A stretch of 64,000 nucleotides of DNA from the NCBI RefSeq assembly GCF_001625365.1, contig NZ_LJJF01000001.1, positions 3,294,501 to 3,358,500 of the forward strand, given 5' to 3'. Shown here one piece after another: positions 55,592 to 63,847 of the stretch. Source of the DNA: Streptomyces sp. MJM8645. GTDB lineage: Bacteria; Actinomycetota; Actinomycetes; Streptomycetales; Streptomycetaceae. The position numbers and the translations under genes were made by a program. The notes beneath the pieces are model-generated. The model had not been told where the DNA came from. It was given only the letters and a program-made list of their open reading frames with translations, and did no database searches. Each line of letters starts with the position of its first letter. Position 1 is the first letter of the stretch.

Positions 55592-55642
55592 CGCCCGCCG
55601 CCCGCCGCCCGCCGCCCGCCGCCCGCCGCCCGCCGCCCGCCC
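55592..55642. repeat. Heptanucleotide GCCCGCC repeat, G-quadruplex-prone on minus strand
   Basis: About seven perfect tandem GCCCGCC units. The minus strand reads GGGCGGC repeated, giving four or more GGG runs separated by 4 nt, a canonical G3N4 quadruplex motif. Confidence 0.8.
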
Positions 55643-55830
55643 GACCCTCTCCTGCGCTGGGCCATGCCCGGCCCAGCGCGCGGCGCCCCGACCTCCGTGC
55701 GCTGCCCTTCCCGCGCCGCCTTCCCTGGGGCCCTTTCCTGGGGGCCCTTCCTCGGGGCCGCTGCCCTCTGCCCTCGCGCCCGCGTCCGGGCTCGCCCCAC
55801 CGTTCACCGGGGCCGGTTACCGGCTACCGG

Positions 55831-56511
55831 CTACCGGCCCTGCTCCCAGACCCAGGCCGCGATGCCCACCCGGTTACGGGCACCGAGCTTGCGCTGGACG
55901 TTGGCGAGGTGGTTCTTGACCGTCCCCGGCGAGATGAACAGCCCCGCTCCGATCTCGGCGTTCGTCGCGCCGTCTGCCACCTGTTCGGCGATCTCCCTTT
56001 CTCTCGCGGTCAGTTCCTCGATCGGGCCGGCTATCGGCGGCGCCGCCGCCGAAGGCCCTGCTCCGGCCGTACGGTCGCTCCCGGGCGCCGTCATGTGCCG
56101 CAGCAGCCGGACGGTGACCTGTGGACTGATCAACGCGTCCCCGGCCATCGCCGCCCGCACCGCCTCGATCAGCAGCACTGGCCCCGATCGCTTCAGCAGG
56201 AAGCCGGCCGCCCCATGCCGCAGGGCCGTATGCACGTACTCGTCCAGGTCGAAGGTGGTCACCACGATCACCTTGCACTCGCCGGCCAGCTGCCTCGTGA
56301 CCTCCAAGCCGTCGAGCCTAGGCATTCGAATGTCCGCGAGCACGACGTCCGGTCTAAGCCGTCGGGCCTCCTCCACCGCCGCGGCGCCGTCCGCCACCTC
56401 CGCCACCACCGACATGTCCGGCTGAACGTCCAGGATCATCCGGAACGCGGTGCGGACATCGGCCTGGTCGTCCGCGACCAGGATCCGGATCGGCCCTGTG
56501 CTGCCGATCAT
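55831..56511 (-). CDS. NarL-family response regulator
   Basis: 226 residues. Receiver: IRILVADDQADVRTAFRMIL, phospho-Asp in DVVLADIRMPRLDGLEV, VVTTFDLDEYVHTALRHGAA, FLLKRS. LuxR HTH: LTAREREIAEQVADGATNAE, ISPGTVKNHLANVQRKLGAR. An Ala/Gly/Pro linker separates them. ATG 56511 overlaps the kinase stop (ATGA), so the pair is cotranscribed and coupled. Target unknown; the nuo upstream region lies immediately downstream. Confidence 0.92.
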   Translation of the reverse strand: MIGSTGPIRILVADDQADVRTAFRMILDVQPDMSVVAEVADGAAAVEEARRLRPDVVLADIRMPRLDGLEVTRQLAGECKVIVVTTFDLDEYVHTALRHGAAGFLLKRSGPVLLIEAVRAAMAGDALISPQVTVRLLRHMTAPGSDRTAGAGPSAAAPPIAGPIEELTAREREIAEQVADGATNAEIGAGLFISPGTVKNHLANVQRKLGARNRVGIAAWVWEQGR

Positions 56512-57638
56512 TTCCACCTCTCCCCTGAACTGGTCCTCACCGGAATCACTGGTTTCTCCTGACTCTCCTGTCGTTCCTGCCTCTCCAGCGGCAGTCTCGC
56601 CGCCACCCGCCAGGCCTCCCGCTCCTCCGTGCCTGCCGCGAACGTGCCGCCGAGCGCCTCCACTCGGGCCGCCAGCCCCGGCAGTCCGCTGCCGCCGCCA
56701 CCGCGCGGGCGCCCACCCGCGCCGGGTGCGAGTCCGTCGTTCGTCACGGTCAACTCCAGCCACCCGCCCGCGCGACGGGCACGGACCTCGACCGTCCGGG
56801 CGCCCGCAGCGTGCCGCCGAACGTTGGTCAGCGCCTCGACCACGATCCGGTGGACCGTGCCCTCCACCTCCCGGGGGACCGGCCTGTCCGGCAGCTCCAG
56901 CCGGACCTCGGCGCCGCCCAAGGCGGTGAACCGTTCTGCCACCTCCGCCAGTTCGGCCAGCCCCTGTTGCGGTCCGCGCCCGCTCCCCTCCTCCGTGCGC
57001 AGCAGCTGAACCGTCCGGTCCAACGAGGCCAGGGCTCGCTGCCCGGCCTGTTCTATCCGCTCGAACATCTCGACCGCCCGGGCCGGGTCAGCCGCGGCCA
57101 GGTACACCCCGGCCTGAGCCTGGGCGACCATGCCGCTCACGTCGTGCGCCACGAAATCGTGCAGGTCGTGGGCCAGTTCGAGCCGCTGGGAACGCCTGGC
57201 CTCGGCCACCGCCCGACACCGCCCCTCGTCCAGGCCGCGCAGGTAGAGCCCGGTCAGGACGGCCGGCAGGGCCAGCATCGACCCGAATCCGAAGAGGGTG
57301 AGCACGTCTCCGGGCCCGCCGATCGCCTCGAACCGGGACGGCCAGAGCGCGACCGCGCCGCAAGCCGTCCACGTCGCCAGCGCGCACCGGAGGCCGTCCT
57401 CGGCGCGCAGGGCGAGGACCACGGACAGCAGGAGGGCGGCCAGTTCGACCAGGCCGACCAGCCCGGGCCACCGGTCCGACTCCGTCCAGCGGCCGGTGAG
57501 CCAGACGGCAACCGTGACCAAGGCCGACATTGCCCCGGCCGTCGCGGTCACGACCGCCATGCCCTGGCGCCTGCGCGCCGCCCGGACCAGCGGAAGCGCG
57601 GCCGGGACGATCACCGCCAGCATCTGATTCATCGCCAT
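56508..57638 (-). CDS. HisKA_3-type sensor histidine kinase
   Basis: 376 residues. Four to five TM segments in the first 135 residues (membrane-embedded sensor, no large extracellular domain). Dimerisation/phosphoacceptor motif RLELAHDLHDFVAHDVSGMV (about 155-174) contains the autophosphorylated His. HATPase_c: VHRIVVEALTNVRRHAAGA (N-box) and GGSGLPGLAARVEALGGTF (G-box). Partner of the overlapping response regulator; signal unknown, perhaps membrane stress. Confidence 0.92.
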   Translation of the reverse strand: MAMNQMLAVIVPAALPLVRAARRRQGMAVVTATAGAMSALVTVAVWLTGRWTESDRWPGLVGLVELAALLLSVVLALRAEDGLRCALATWTACGAVALWPSRFEAIGGPGDVLTLFGFGSMLALPAVLTGLYLRGLDEGRCRAVAEARRSQRLELAHDLHDFVAHDVSGMVAQAQAGVYLAAADPARAVEMFERIEQAGQRALASLDRTVQLLRTEEGSGRGPQQGLAELAEVAERFTALGGAEVRLELPDRPVPREVEGTVHRIVVEALTNVRRHAAGARTVEVRARRAGGWLELTVTNDGLAPGAGGRPRGGGGSGLPGLAARVEALGGTFAAGTEEREAWRVAARLPLERQERQESQEKPVIPVRTSSGERWK

Positions 57639-57825
57639 CTCCTCCCTTCGACTGCCGCCACGTTACGACGCGGCGCAGGTTGCCCGCCTGTGCCGATCGG
57701 CATATTTCAGAGGCCTGTTGAGCAGGGAGAACAGCCCGATCGGCAGCTGCCGCTCGCCGCGTGGAACGGCCAGGCTTGAGCCATCGAAGCGGCCGGAGGG
57801 CTGGCCGCGAAGGGAGTTCACCACC

Positions 57826-58380
57826 ATGTCAAAGCTCGCGATCAACGCCCGGACCACCACCCGTCCGGCCGTCCCGCCCGCACCACGCTGGGCCGAGTTC
57901 GCCGCCAAGGCCACCGTGCTGACCACCGTTCCCTCGGGGCTGTGGCGGATCGCGTTCGGCTTCGGCGTCCCGGTCGGCTTCACGGGTGCCACCGCCGCAC
58001 GGTACGCCGAGCACCAGCCGGGCTGGGGCACGGTCTACGTCGTGGTGCTGAGCGCCCTGGCCGAAGCGCTGGCCTTCTTGACCGTCGGGCTGGTCCGGCC
58101 CTGGGGCCAGCTGGCGCCGCGCTGGATCCCGCTGATCGGCGGCCGGGCGGTGCACCCGCTCGCCGCGATCGTTCCGGGCGCGCTGGGCTCGGCGTTTCTG
58201 ACCGTGCTCGGGATAACCGCGGCGGTCGGCGGCTGGGGCCGGAACATGGCGGAGCCGGACTCCCCGCACGGTGCCGCCGGCCTGGTAATGACCCTCGCCT
58301 ACCTGCCGCTGGTGGCATGGGGTCCGCTGCTCGGCGCGGTCACCATCGACTACGCCCGTCGGACGCTGAGTCGCCGGTGA
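57826..58380 (+). CDS. Four-TM membrane protein of unknown function
   Basis: 184 residues. TM segments: LWRIAFGFGVPVGFTGATAA, VYVVVLSALAEALAFLTVGL, AAIVPGALGSAFLTVLGITA, and GLVMTLAYLPLVAWGPLLGAV, with a WGQLAPRWIPLIGGR loop. AAGGGAG lies 9 nt before ATG 57826. Divergent from the two-component genes (187 bp), so it may be their target; this genomic pairing is common for such kinases. Family not recognised. Confidence 0.7.
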   Translation: MSKLAINARTTTRPAVPPAPRWAEFAAKATVLTTVPSGLWRIAFGFGVPVGFTGATAARYAEHQPGWGTVYVVVLSALAEALAFLTVGLVRPWGQLAPRWIPLIGGRAVHPLAAIVPGALGSAFLTVLGITAAVGGWGRNMAEPDSPHGAAGLVMTLAYLPLVAWGPLLGAVTIDYARRTLSRR

Positions 58381-58393
58381 CCACCGCAGCGGA

Positions 58394-59422
58394 TCACACC
58401 GGAGCCGGCTCCGGGCCCCGCTCCCCGACCCCGGTCGCGGACTCGGACTCGGCAACAACAGATCCAGCGGCCTCGGACTCGACGACCTCGGACTCAGCGG
58501 CTTCGGTCTCCCCGCGCCGGACGGGGGCGGGAGCGGTGCGGCGGCCCCACTCGGTGGCGACCACGACCAGGGCTCCGCCGACCAGGGCGAGCGGCCCCAT
58601 CCGGTTCCCGGCGATGGTGATGCCGAAGACGGCGGCCCACAGCGGTTCGGTGCCGAGCAGCAGACTCACCCGGGACGGCGAGGTGGCGCGGACAGCCCAC
58701 ATCTGAACGAAGAAGGCGAACAGCGTGCACAACAGGGACAGGTGCAGCAACCAGGCCCACTGGCCGGGCCCGTACAAGCGGGCGACGGCCCACGGCGACG
58801 GCCCTACGGCTGGTGCGACGGCCGCGAACACGGCGGTCGCGACGGCGAGTTGGACCCAGGTCAGGGCCAGCATGTCGGTTTCGCGGACGGCGCGGACGCG
58901 GGCCGTCGCCAGGACGAAGGCCGAGCGAACCAGGGCAGCTCCCAGCACCAGCAGGTCGCCGAGCGAAGGCGGGCGCAGCCCGCCGTCCCCGGTGAGCAGG
59001 GCGACGCCGAGCACGGCCAGCGCGGCGGCCGCGAGGAAGGCGCGGGGCGGTGCCGTTCGGCTGAGGACGCTCTCGCCGAGCGGGGTGAGCACCATCGCGA
59101 GGCTGATGATCAGCCCGGCATTGGTGGCGGAGGTGTGCACGGCGCCGTACGTCTCCAGCAGGAAGATCCCGCTGAGCACCAACCCCAGTGCACCGCCGCC
59201 CAGCCACTCGGCGCGGCTCAGCCTCCGTAGCGCCGGCCAGGCGACCATCCCGAGCAGCGGCAGCACCAGCCCGAACCGCAGGACCAGCATCGCCACGGCC
59301 GTCCCGGGCTCCGCCACCCGCTGGACGGCGAGGAAGCTCGACCCCCACACCGCTGCCACCAAGAGAACCGGCAGGTCGCGAAGGGCCGATGAGGACGAAG
59401 ACATGGACAGGGAGGCACGCAT
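58394..59422 (-). CDS. EamA-family drug/metabolite transporter
   Basis: 342 residues, ten TM segments in two EamA halves: VLLVAAVWGSSFLAVQRVAE at the start, ATNAGLIISLAMVLTPLGE at the half boundary, and RVSLLLGTEPLWAAVFGITI in the second half. The 45-residue C-terminus is an acidic Glu/Ser/Ala repeat tail (ESEVVESEAAGSVVAESES). ATG 59422 has GGAGGGA 8 nt upstream. Substrate unknown; convergent with the four-TM gene. Confidence 0.87.
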   Translation of the reverse strand: MRASLSMSSSSSALRDLPVLLVAAVWGSSFLAVQRVAEPGTAVAMLVLRFGLVLPLLGMVAWPALRRLSRAEWLGGGALGLVLSGIFLLETYGAVHTSATNAGLIISLAMVLTPLGESVLSRTAPPRAFLAAAALAVLGVALLTGDGGLRPPSLGDLLVLGAALVRSAFVLATARVRAVRETDMLALTWVQLAVATAVFAAVAPAVGPSPWAVARLYGPGQWAWLLHLSLLCTLFAFFVQMWAVRATSPSRVSLLLGTEPLWAAVFGITIAGNRMGPLALVGGALVVVATEWGRRTAPAPVRRGETEAAESEVVESEAAGSVVAESESATGVGERGPEPAPV

Positions 59423-59652
59423 GAGTCAGATCCCTCCGAGCGAACGGAACCGGCGGGGCGCGAGTACCGTACGGCGTCGGACGGACCCTGGAGCTGGGCG
59501 AAGGGCACAGCTATCGACGGGGCGGAGCATGGAGCAGGGGAACGCCATCCTCCCGCACCGGCCCACCCGTGATCAACGCCCTGCCGTAACTCGCTGGATC
59601 TCCGGAGGGATCCAGCGTCCCCGGGGCCAACGCCTTTCCCAGGCCCGGCAGG

Positions 59653-60318
59653 TCAGCGGGCGAGCAGGCCGTTCGCCGCGGCGATCTCCTCGATGTCGGC
59701 CGGGGTCCCGGACATGATGGCGCGGACGTGCTCGGTGACGAGCTCGACCGGCCAGTCCCACCAGGCCGCACGGAGCAGGCGCTCGACGTCGGCGCCCTCG
59801 AAGCGGCGCCGGATCGGCCGGGCCGGGTTGCCGCCGACGATGGTGTACGGCTCGACGTCGGCGGTGACCATCGCACCGGCCGCGATGATCGCGCCGTCAC
59901 CGATCCGGACGCCGGGCAGGACGGTGGCACCGAAGCCGAACCAGACGTCGTTGCCGATCACGGTGTCGCCCCGGCTGGGCAGGCCGGTCACGAGGTCGAG
60001 GGTCCGCTCGGTCCACTCACCGCCGAACATCGTGAACGGGAAGGTGGACACGCCGATGGTCGGGTGGGCGGCGCCGGCCATCAGGAAGCGGGCCCCGGTG
60101 GCGATCGCGCAGTACTTGCCGATCACCAGCCGCTCGGGTCCGTAGGCGTAGAGGACGTTGCGCTCCTCGAAGCGGGTGGCCCCCTCGGGGTCATCGAAGT
60201 AGGTGTACTCACCGACCTCGATCCGCGGGTCGGTGACGAGCGGGCGCAGCAGGACGACCCGGTCGTGGCCGGCGAGCGGGTGCAGGGCAGTGGGGTCGGG
60301 AATGGCGGTGGCGGTCAC
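59653..60318 (-). CDS. CatB/Vat-like xenobiotic O-acetyltransferase
   Basis: 221 residues. Left-handed beta-helix acyltransferase: IGKYCAIATGARFLMAGAAH with the catalytic-His region, STFPFTMFGG, TVIGNDVWFGFGATVLPGV, GAIIAAGAMVTADVEPYTIV and GNPARPIRRRF. Best fit is the chloramphenicol/streptogramin acetyltransferase group, which transfers acetyl from acetyl-CoA to a drug hydroxyl. GTG 60318 has GAGGAG upstream. Divergent from a TetR gene with paired operators, the layout of an inducible resistance determinant. Actual substrate unproven. Confidence 0.88.
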   Translation of the reverse strand: MTATAIPDPTALHPLAGHDRVVLLRPLVTDPRIEVGEYTYFDDPEGATRFEERNVLYAYGPERLVIGKYCAIATGARFLMAGAAHPTIGVSTFPFTMFGGEWTERTLDLVTGLPSRGDTVIGNDVWFGFGATVLPGVRIGDGAIIAAGAMVTADVEPYTIVGGNPARPIRRRFEGADVERLLRAAWWDWPVELVTEHVRAIMSGTPADIEEIAAANGLLAR

Positions 60319-60330
60319 GCAGGCTCCTCT

Positions 60331-60356
60331 CGTAACGCGACCAAAGTCGCATTACG
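60331..60356. promoter_or_regulatory. TetR operator 1
   Basis: CGTAACGCGAC (60331-60341) and GTCGCATTACG (60346-60356) form a near-perfect palindrome (10 of 11 pairs, 4-nt centre), 13 bp before the acetyltransferase start. A second related copy is at 60393-60414. Confidence 0.7.
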
Positions 60357-60392
60357 ATGAGCATGGCACGACCGCCACACCGCAGCAAGCCT

Positions 60393-60414
60393 TAACGCGA
60401 CTGGAGTCGACTTT
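60393..60414. promoter_or_regulatory. TetR operator 2 overlapping the tetR start
   Basis: Shares 16 of 22 positions with 60333-60354 (both begin TAACGCGAC and contain AGTCG). It covers the GGAG RBS and the TTG start of the tetR gene, so binding would block its own expression. Confidence 0.65.
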
Positions 60415-61096
60415 GAACGAGAACGCCCCGGAGCCGACTCACCTCGAAACGACCCACCCAGAGCCCCGCACCCCGACCCCGCGCCCCGGCGGCCGCAGCG
60501 CCCGGGTCCGCGAGGGGGTGGTCGCCGCCACGCTCGCCGAGGTCACCGAGAAGGGGTACGACGACCTCACCATCGAGGCGGTCGCGAGCCGCTCCGGCGT
60601 CCACAAGGCGACGCTGTACCGGCGGTGGGGCGGAGTGGACGGCCTGGTCGCGGACGCCCTGACCGCCTCGGCCGACCAGCCCTGGCCGCTGCCCGACACC
60701 GGCGACCTCCGCGAGGACCTGCGACTGATCACCCAGGAGGTGTTCACCGTCTTCACCGATCCCGACCTGGGGGCCACCCCCACCGCGCTGATCTTCGCCG
60801 CCCAGCGCTCCGACACCGGCGCGACCGCCCTGCGCGCCTTCTTCGCCTCCCGTCACCGCCAGGCCGCCGAGGTCGCCGAACGAGCCGTCGCCCGAGGCGA
60901 GTTGCCCACCGGAACCGACGGTGCCGAGGTGGTCCGGGCCGCCACCGCCCCGCTCTACTACCGGCTGTTCGTCACCGGCGAGCCGCTGGACGCCCGCACC
61001 GCCGAGCGGGCCGCCGACGCCGCCGCACTGGCCGCCCGCACCGGACTGTTCACCCCCGCCCCCCGGGTCAACCCCGTTCCCCCGGAGTCCTCCTGA
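60413..61096 (+). CDS. TetR-family repressor of the acetyltransferase
   Basis: 227 residues from TTG 60413 (GGAG 8 nt upstream). After a Pro/Thr-rich N-terminal tail of about 30 residues, the HTH is at about 35-80 (VREGVVAATLAEVTEKGYDD ... SGVHKATLYRRWGGVDGLVA). The C-terminal domain is of the TetR_C_16-like type (RAFFASRHRQAAEVAERAVA, ATAPLYYRLFVTGEPLD). Divergent from the acetyltransferase with two shared operators. Confidence 0.88.
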   Translation: MNENAPEPTHLETTHPEPRTPTPRPGGRSARVREGVVAATLAEVTEKGYDDLTIEAVASRSGVHKATLYRRWGGVDGLVADALTASADQPWPLPDTGDLREDLRLITQEVFTVFTDPDLGATPTALIFAAQRSDTGATALRAFFASRHRQAAEVAERAVARGELPTGTDGAEVVRAATAPLYYRLFVTGEPLDARTAERAADAAALAARTGLFTPAPRVNPVPPESS

Positions 61097-61223
61097 CCCT
61101 CCACCCGCCCGACGGGGCCTGAACCCCACCGCTCCCTACCGCCCCCTACCGGATCGCCGCCCCGGCGTGGATGATGGCGCCATGCCAACCCCGCCGTCCA
61201 CCACCCTTCGGAAGGCCCGTCAC

Positions 61224-61880
61224 GTGAAGCGCGCACCCTGGGCTCTGCTCGCCGTCGCCACCGTCCTCCCGCTCACGGCAAGCACCGGCACCGCCGTCGC
61301 GGACACCACGCCGCCCGCGCCCGCCTGCACCTACACGCCCGCGGTGCCAGCCGACAACTTCAAGGGCATCCCGGTCTTCGACGCCAAGAAGGCCGCCCAG
61401 CCCTACCGCGCCACCCTGCGCACCAGCCAGGGCGCGATCACCTTCCAGGCGTTGACCGACAAGGCGCCCTGCACCACCTTCTCGTTCCGTTTCCTCGCCG
61501 AGCACGACTACTTCGACCACAGCCACTGCCACCGCCTCACCACCCAGCGGCTCTACGTCCTGCAGTGCGGCGACCCGACCGGAACGGGCAGCGGCGGGCC
61601 CGGCTACTCCTTCCCGGACGAGAACCTGACCGGCGCCACCTACCCGGCCGGCACAGTGGCGATGGCCAACGCCGGTCCGAACACCAACGGCAGCCAGTTC
61701 TTCTTCGTCTGGAAGGACACCAAGCTCTCCCCCGCCTACACCCCGTTCGGCCGGATCACGGCGGGCCTGGACGTCCTGCAGAAGATCGCCGCGGGCGGCG
61801 AGGACGACCAGAACAACCCCGGCGACGGCTTCCCCACCCTCCCCGTGAACATCCGCCACGTGAAGATCAGCACCCGCTGA
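61224..61880 (+). CDS. Secreted cyclophilin-type peptidyl-prolyl isomerase
   Basis: 218 residues from GTG 61224 (GGAAGG 8 nt upstream). Signal peptide 1-28 (VKRAPWALLAVATVLPLTAS, cleavage near TAVADT). ATG 61182 would lengthen the N-terminus and weaken the signal. Cyclophilin core: ATLRTSQGAITFQALTDKAP, FDHSHCHRLTT, GGPGYSFPDENL, AMANAGPNTNGSQFFFVWKD and TPFGRITAGLDVL. Several usual active-site residues (FHR) are changed to SHCHR, as in other actinobacterial secreted cyclophilins. Probably assists folding of exported proteins. Confidence 0.88.
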   Translation: MKRAPWALLAVATVLPLTASTGTAVADTTPPAPACTYTPAVPADNFKGIPVFDAKKAAQPYRATLRTSQGAITFQALTDKAPCTTFSFRFLAEHDYFDHSHCHRLTTQRLYVLQCGDPTGTGSGGPGYSFPDENLTGATYPAGTVAMANAGPNTNGSQFFFVWKDTKLSPAYTPFGRITAGLDVLQKIAAGGEDDQNNPGDGFPTLPVNIRHVKISTR

Positions 61881-62026
61881 CCGGGAGCCCGCCCCTCACC
61901 GCCAGCCCCTCACCGTCCACCCCTCACCGCCCGTGCCTCACCGCCAGCCCCCACGCCGTTCCCGTGCGTCGGCAGCGCCTCCCGTACGGTGGCAGCACCA
62001 ACGGACACCGCACGGGAGCAGCGCGC

Positions 62027-62389
62027 ATGGACAGCCGGATCTGGGAGAGCGTGGACCACCTCGTCGCGTGGCTCGACGAGCAGGGCACGCAGTCGCCCCG
62101 GGAGGAGCGCCTGCTGCGGATCCTCAAGCTCTCCGAGGAGGTCGGCGAGGTGGGCGCCGCGGTGATCGGCGCCACCGGCCAGAACCCGCGCAAGGGCGTC
62201 ACCCACAGCTGGGAGGACGTCCAACACGAGCTCTGCGACGTCGTCTTCACCGCCCTCGTCGCCCTCCGGACGCTCACCCCCGACGCGGCCCGGGTCTTCG
62301 CCGACCGCCTCGCCTACGTCGAACAGCGCTCCGCCGCCTCCCGCCGCCCGGCGGACGGGGAGCGGAAGGCGGCGGAGGAGACGCCTTGA
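62027..62389 (+). CDS. MazG-like nucleotide pyrophosphohydrolase
   Basis: 120 residues. All-alpha NTP-PPase fold: RILKLSEEVGEVGAAVIGAT with the metal-binding EExxE (residues about 37-41, SEEVGE) and the second half VQHELCDVVFTALVALRTL with E...D. ATG 62027 after GGGAG. Expected to hydrolyse (d)NTPs or related nucleotides. Its last bases are 34 bp from the convergent reductase stop. Confidence 0.85.
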   Translation: MDSRIWESVDHLVAWLDEQGTQSPREERLLRILKLSEEVGEVGAAVIGATGQNPRKGVTHSWEDVQHELCDVVFTALVALRTLTPDAARVFADRLAYVEQRSAASRRPADGERKAAEETP

Positions 62390-62423
62390 GGTCCTGGAAA
62401 GGACCAGGGGAAGGCCCAGGCCG

Positions 62424-63743
62424 CTACGCGTTGGGCGCGACCTTCGCGAGGCCGTTGATGATGCGGTCCATCGCGTCGCCGCCCTGCGGGTCGGTGAGGT
62501 TGGCGAGCATCTTGAGGGTGAAGCGCATCAGCATCGGGTGGGTGAGGCCGCGCTGGGTGGCGATCTGCATCACCTTGGGGTTGCCGATGAGCTTCACGAA
62601 GGCGCGGCCCATCGTGTAGTAGCCGCCGTAGACGTCCTTGAGGACGCGCGGGTAGCCCTGCAGAGCGCGCTCGCGCCCGGTCTCGGTGACCCGGGCGTGG
62701 GCCTGGACGATGACGCCGGCGGCGATCTGGCCGGATTCCATCGCGTAGGCGATGCCCTCGCCGTTGAACGGGTTGACCATGCCGCCCGCGTCGCCGACGA
62801 GCAGCAGGCCGCGGGTGTAGTGCGGCTGCCGGTTGAAGGCCATCGGCAGCGCGGCGCCGCGGATCGGGTCGGTCATGTTCTCGGGGGTGTAGCCCCACTC
62901 CTCCGGCATGCCGGCGCACCAGGCCTTGAGCACCTCGCGCCAGTCGAGTTCGCCGAACGCGGGCGAGGAGTTGAGGATGCCGAGGCCGACGTTGGAGGTG
63001 CCGTCGCCCATGCCGAAGACCCAGCCGTACCCGGGCAGCTGCTTGCGCTGGCCGCCGCGGGTGTCCCACAGCTCCAGCCAGGACTCCAGGTAGTCGTCGT
63101 CGTGGCGCGGCGAGGTGAAGTACGTCCGGTAGGCGACGCCCATCGGGCGGTCCTCGCGGCGGTGCAGGCCCATGGCGAGCGAGAGCCGGGTGGAGTTGCC
63201 GTCGGCGGCGACCACCAGCGGGGCACGGAAGGTGACCGGCCGCTTCTCGTCGCCGAGCTTGGCGGTGACGCCGACGATCCGGCCGGTGCGCTCGTCCAGG
63301 ACGGGCCCGCTGACGTTGCAGCGCTCGTAGAGCCGGGCGCCGGCCTTCTCGGCCTGACGGACCAGCAGCTCGTCGAAGTCGGCGCGCTTGCGAACCAGGC
63401 CGTAGTCGGGGAAGGCGGACAGCTCGGGCCAGTCCAGCTCCAGCCGGACGCCGCCGCCGATGATGCGCAGGCCCTTGTTGTGCAGCCAGCCGTTCTCGGT
63501 GGAGACGTCGATGCCCATGTCCACCAGCTGCTTGGTGGCGCGGGGGGTGAGGCCGTCGCCGCAGACCTTCTCGCGCGGGAACGCGGTCTTCTCCAGCAGC
63601 AGCACGTCCAGCCCGGCCTGGGCGAGGTAGTACGCGGTGGTGGACCCGGCCGGACCCGCGCCGACCACGATGACGTCGGCCGTGCTCTCGACCGGGCTGT
63701 CCGGCTTCGTCAGATCGGCTGCGGTCTCGGACACGGTGGACAC
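62424..63743 (-). CDS. Geranylgeranyl-reductase-family FAD-dependent oxidoreductase
   Basis: 439 residues. FAD motif VIVVGAGPAGSTTAYYLAQA (about 24-43), GDGLTPRATKQLVDMG, VVAADGNSTRLSLAMG and the second FAD motif RGLLLVGDAGGMVNPFNGEG with AMESGQIAA. This family reduces isoprenoid chains; position beside menG suggests a MenJ-type enzyme saturating the menaquinone side chain. GTG 63743 used; GTG 63734 has more normal SD spacing to AGGAG. Confidence 0.88.
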   Translation of the reverse strand: MSTVSETAADLTKPDSPVESTADVIVVGAGPAGSTTAYYLAQAGLDVLLLEKTAFPREKVCGDGLTPRATKQLVDMGIDVSTENGWLHNKGLRIIGGGVRLELDWPELSAFPDYGLVRKRADFDELLVRQAEKAGARLYERCNVSGPVLDERTGRIVGVTAKLGDEKRPVTFRAPLVVAADGNSTRLSLAMGLHRREDRPMGVAYRTYFTSPRHDDDYLESWLELWDTRGGQRKQLPGYGWVFGMGDGTSNVGLGILNSSPAFGELDWREVLKAWCAGMPEEWGYTPENMTDPIRGAALPMAFNRQPHYTRGLLLVGDAGGMVNPFNGEGIAYAMESGQIAAGVIVQAHARVTETGRERALQGYPRVLKDVYGGYYTMGRAFVKLIGNPKVMQIATQRGLTHPMLMRFTLKMLANLTDPQGGDAMDRIINGLAKVAPNA

Positions 63744-63847
63744 TCTCCTGGAGCTGCGGCTGTGGGGACGGCGGCTTTTGTCTCCGGCAGTCTAGTTCCG
63801 TCCCCGCCGCCGGAAACGACCACGCCCCCATCCCGCCGGTGCAGCGG

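Larger units (their letters stand above)
55126..55830. other. 705-bp nuo upstream region
   Basis: No convincing gene. From nuoA outward: the Rex-type site (55223-55240), the 17-bp direct repeats (55274-55323), an AT-rich stretch to about 55500 with short AT blocks such as CCTATATCAACTATG, then a C-rich tract and a heptanucleotide repeat, then GC-rich sequence up to the response-regulator stop. A 104-codon plus-strand frame (55189-55503) lacks protein-like composition. A small RNA in the AT-rich part is possible but not shown. Confidence 0.55.
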
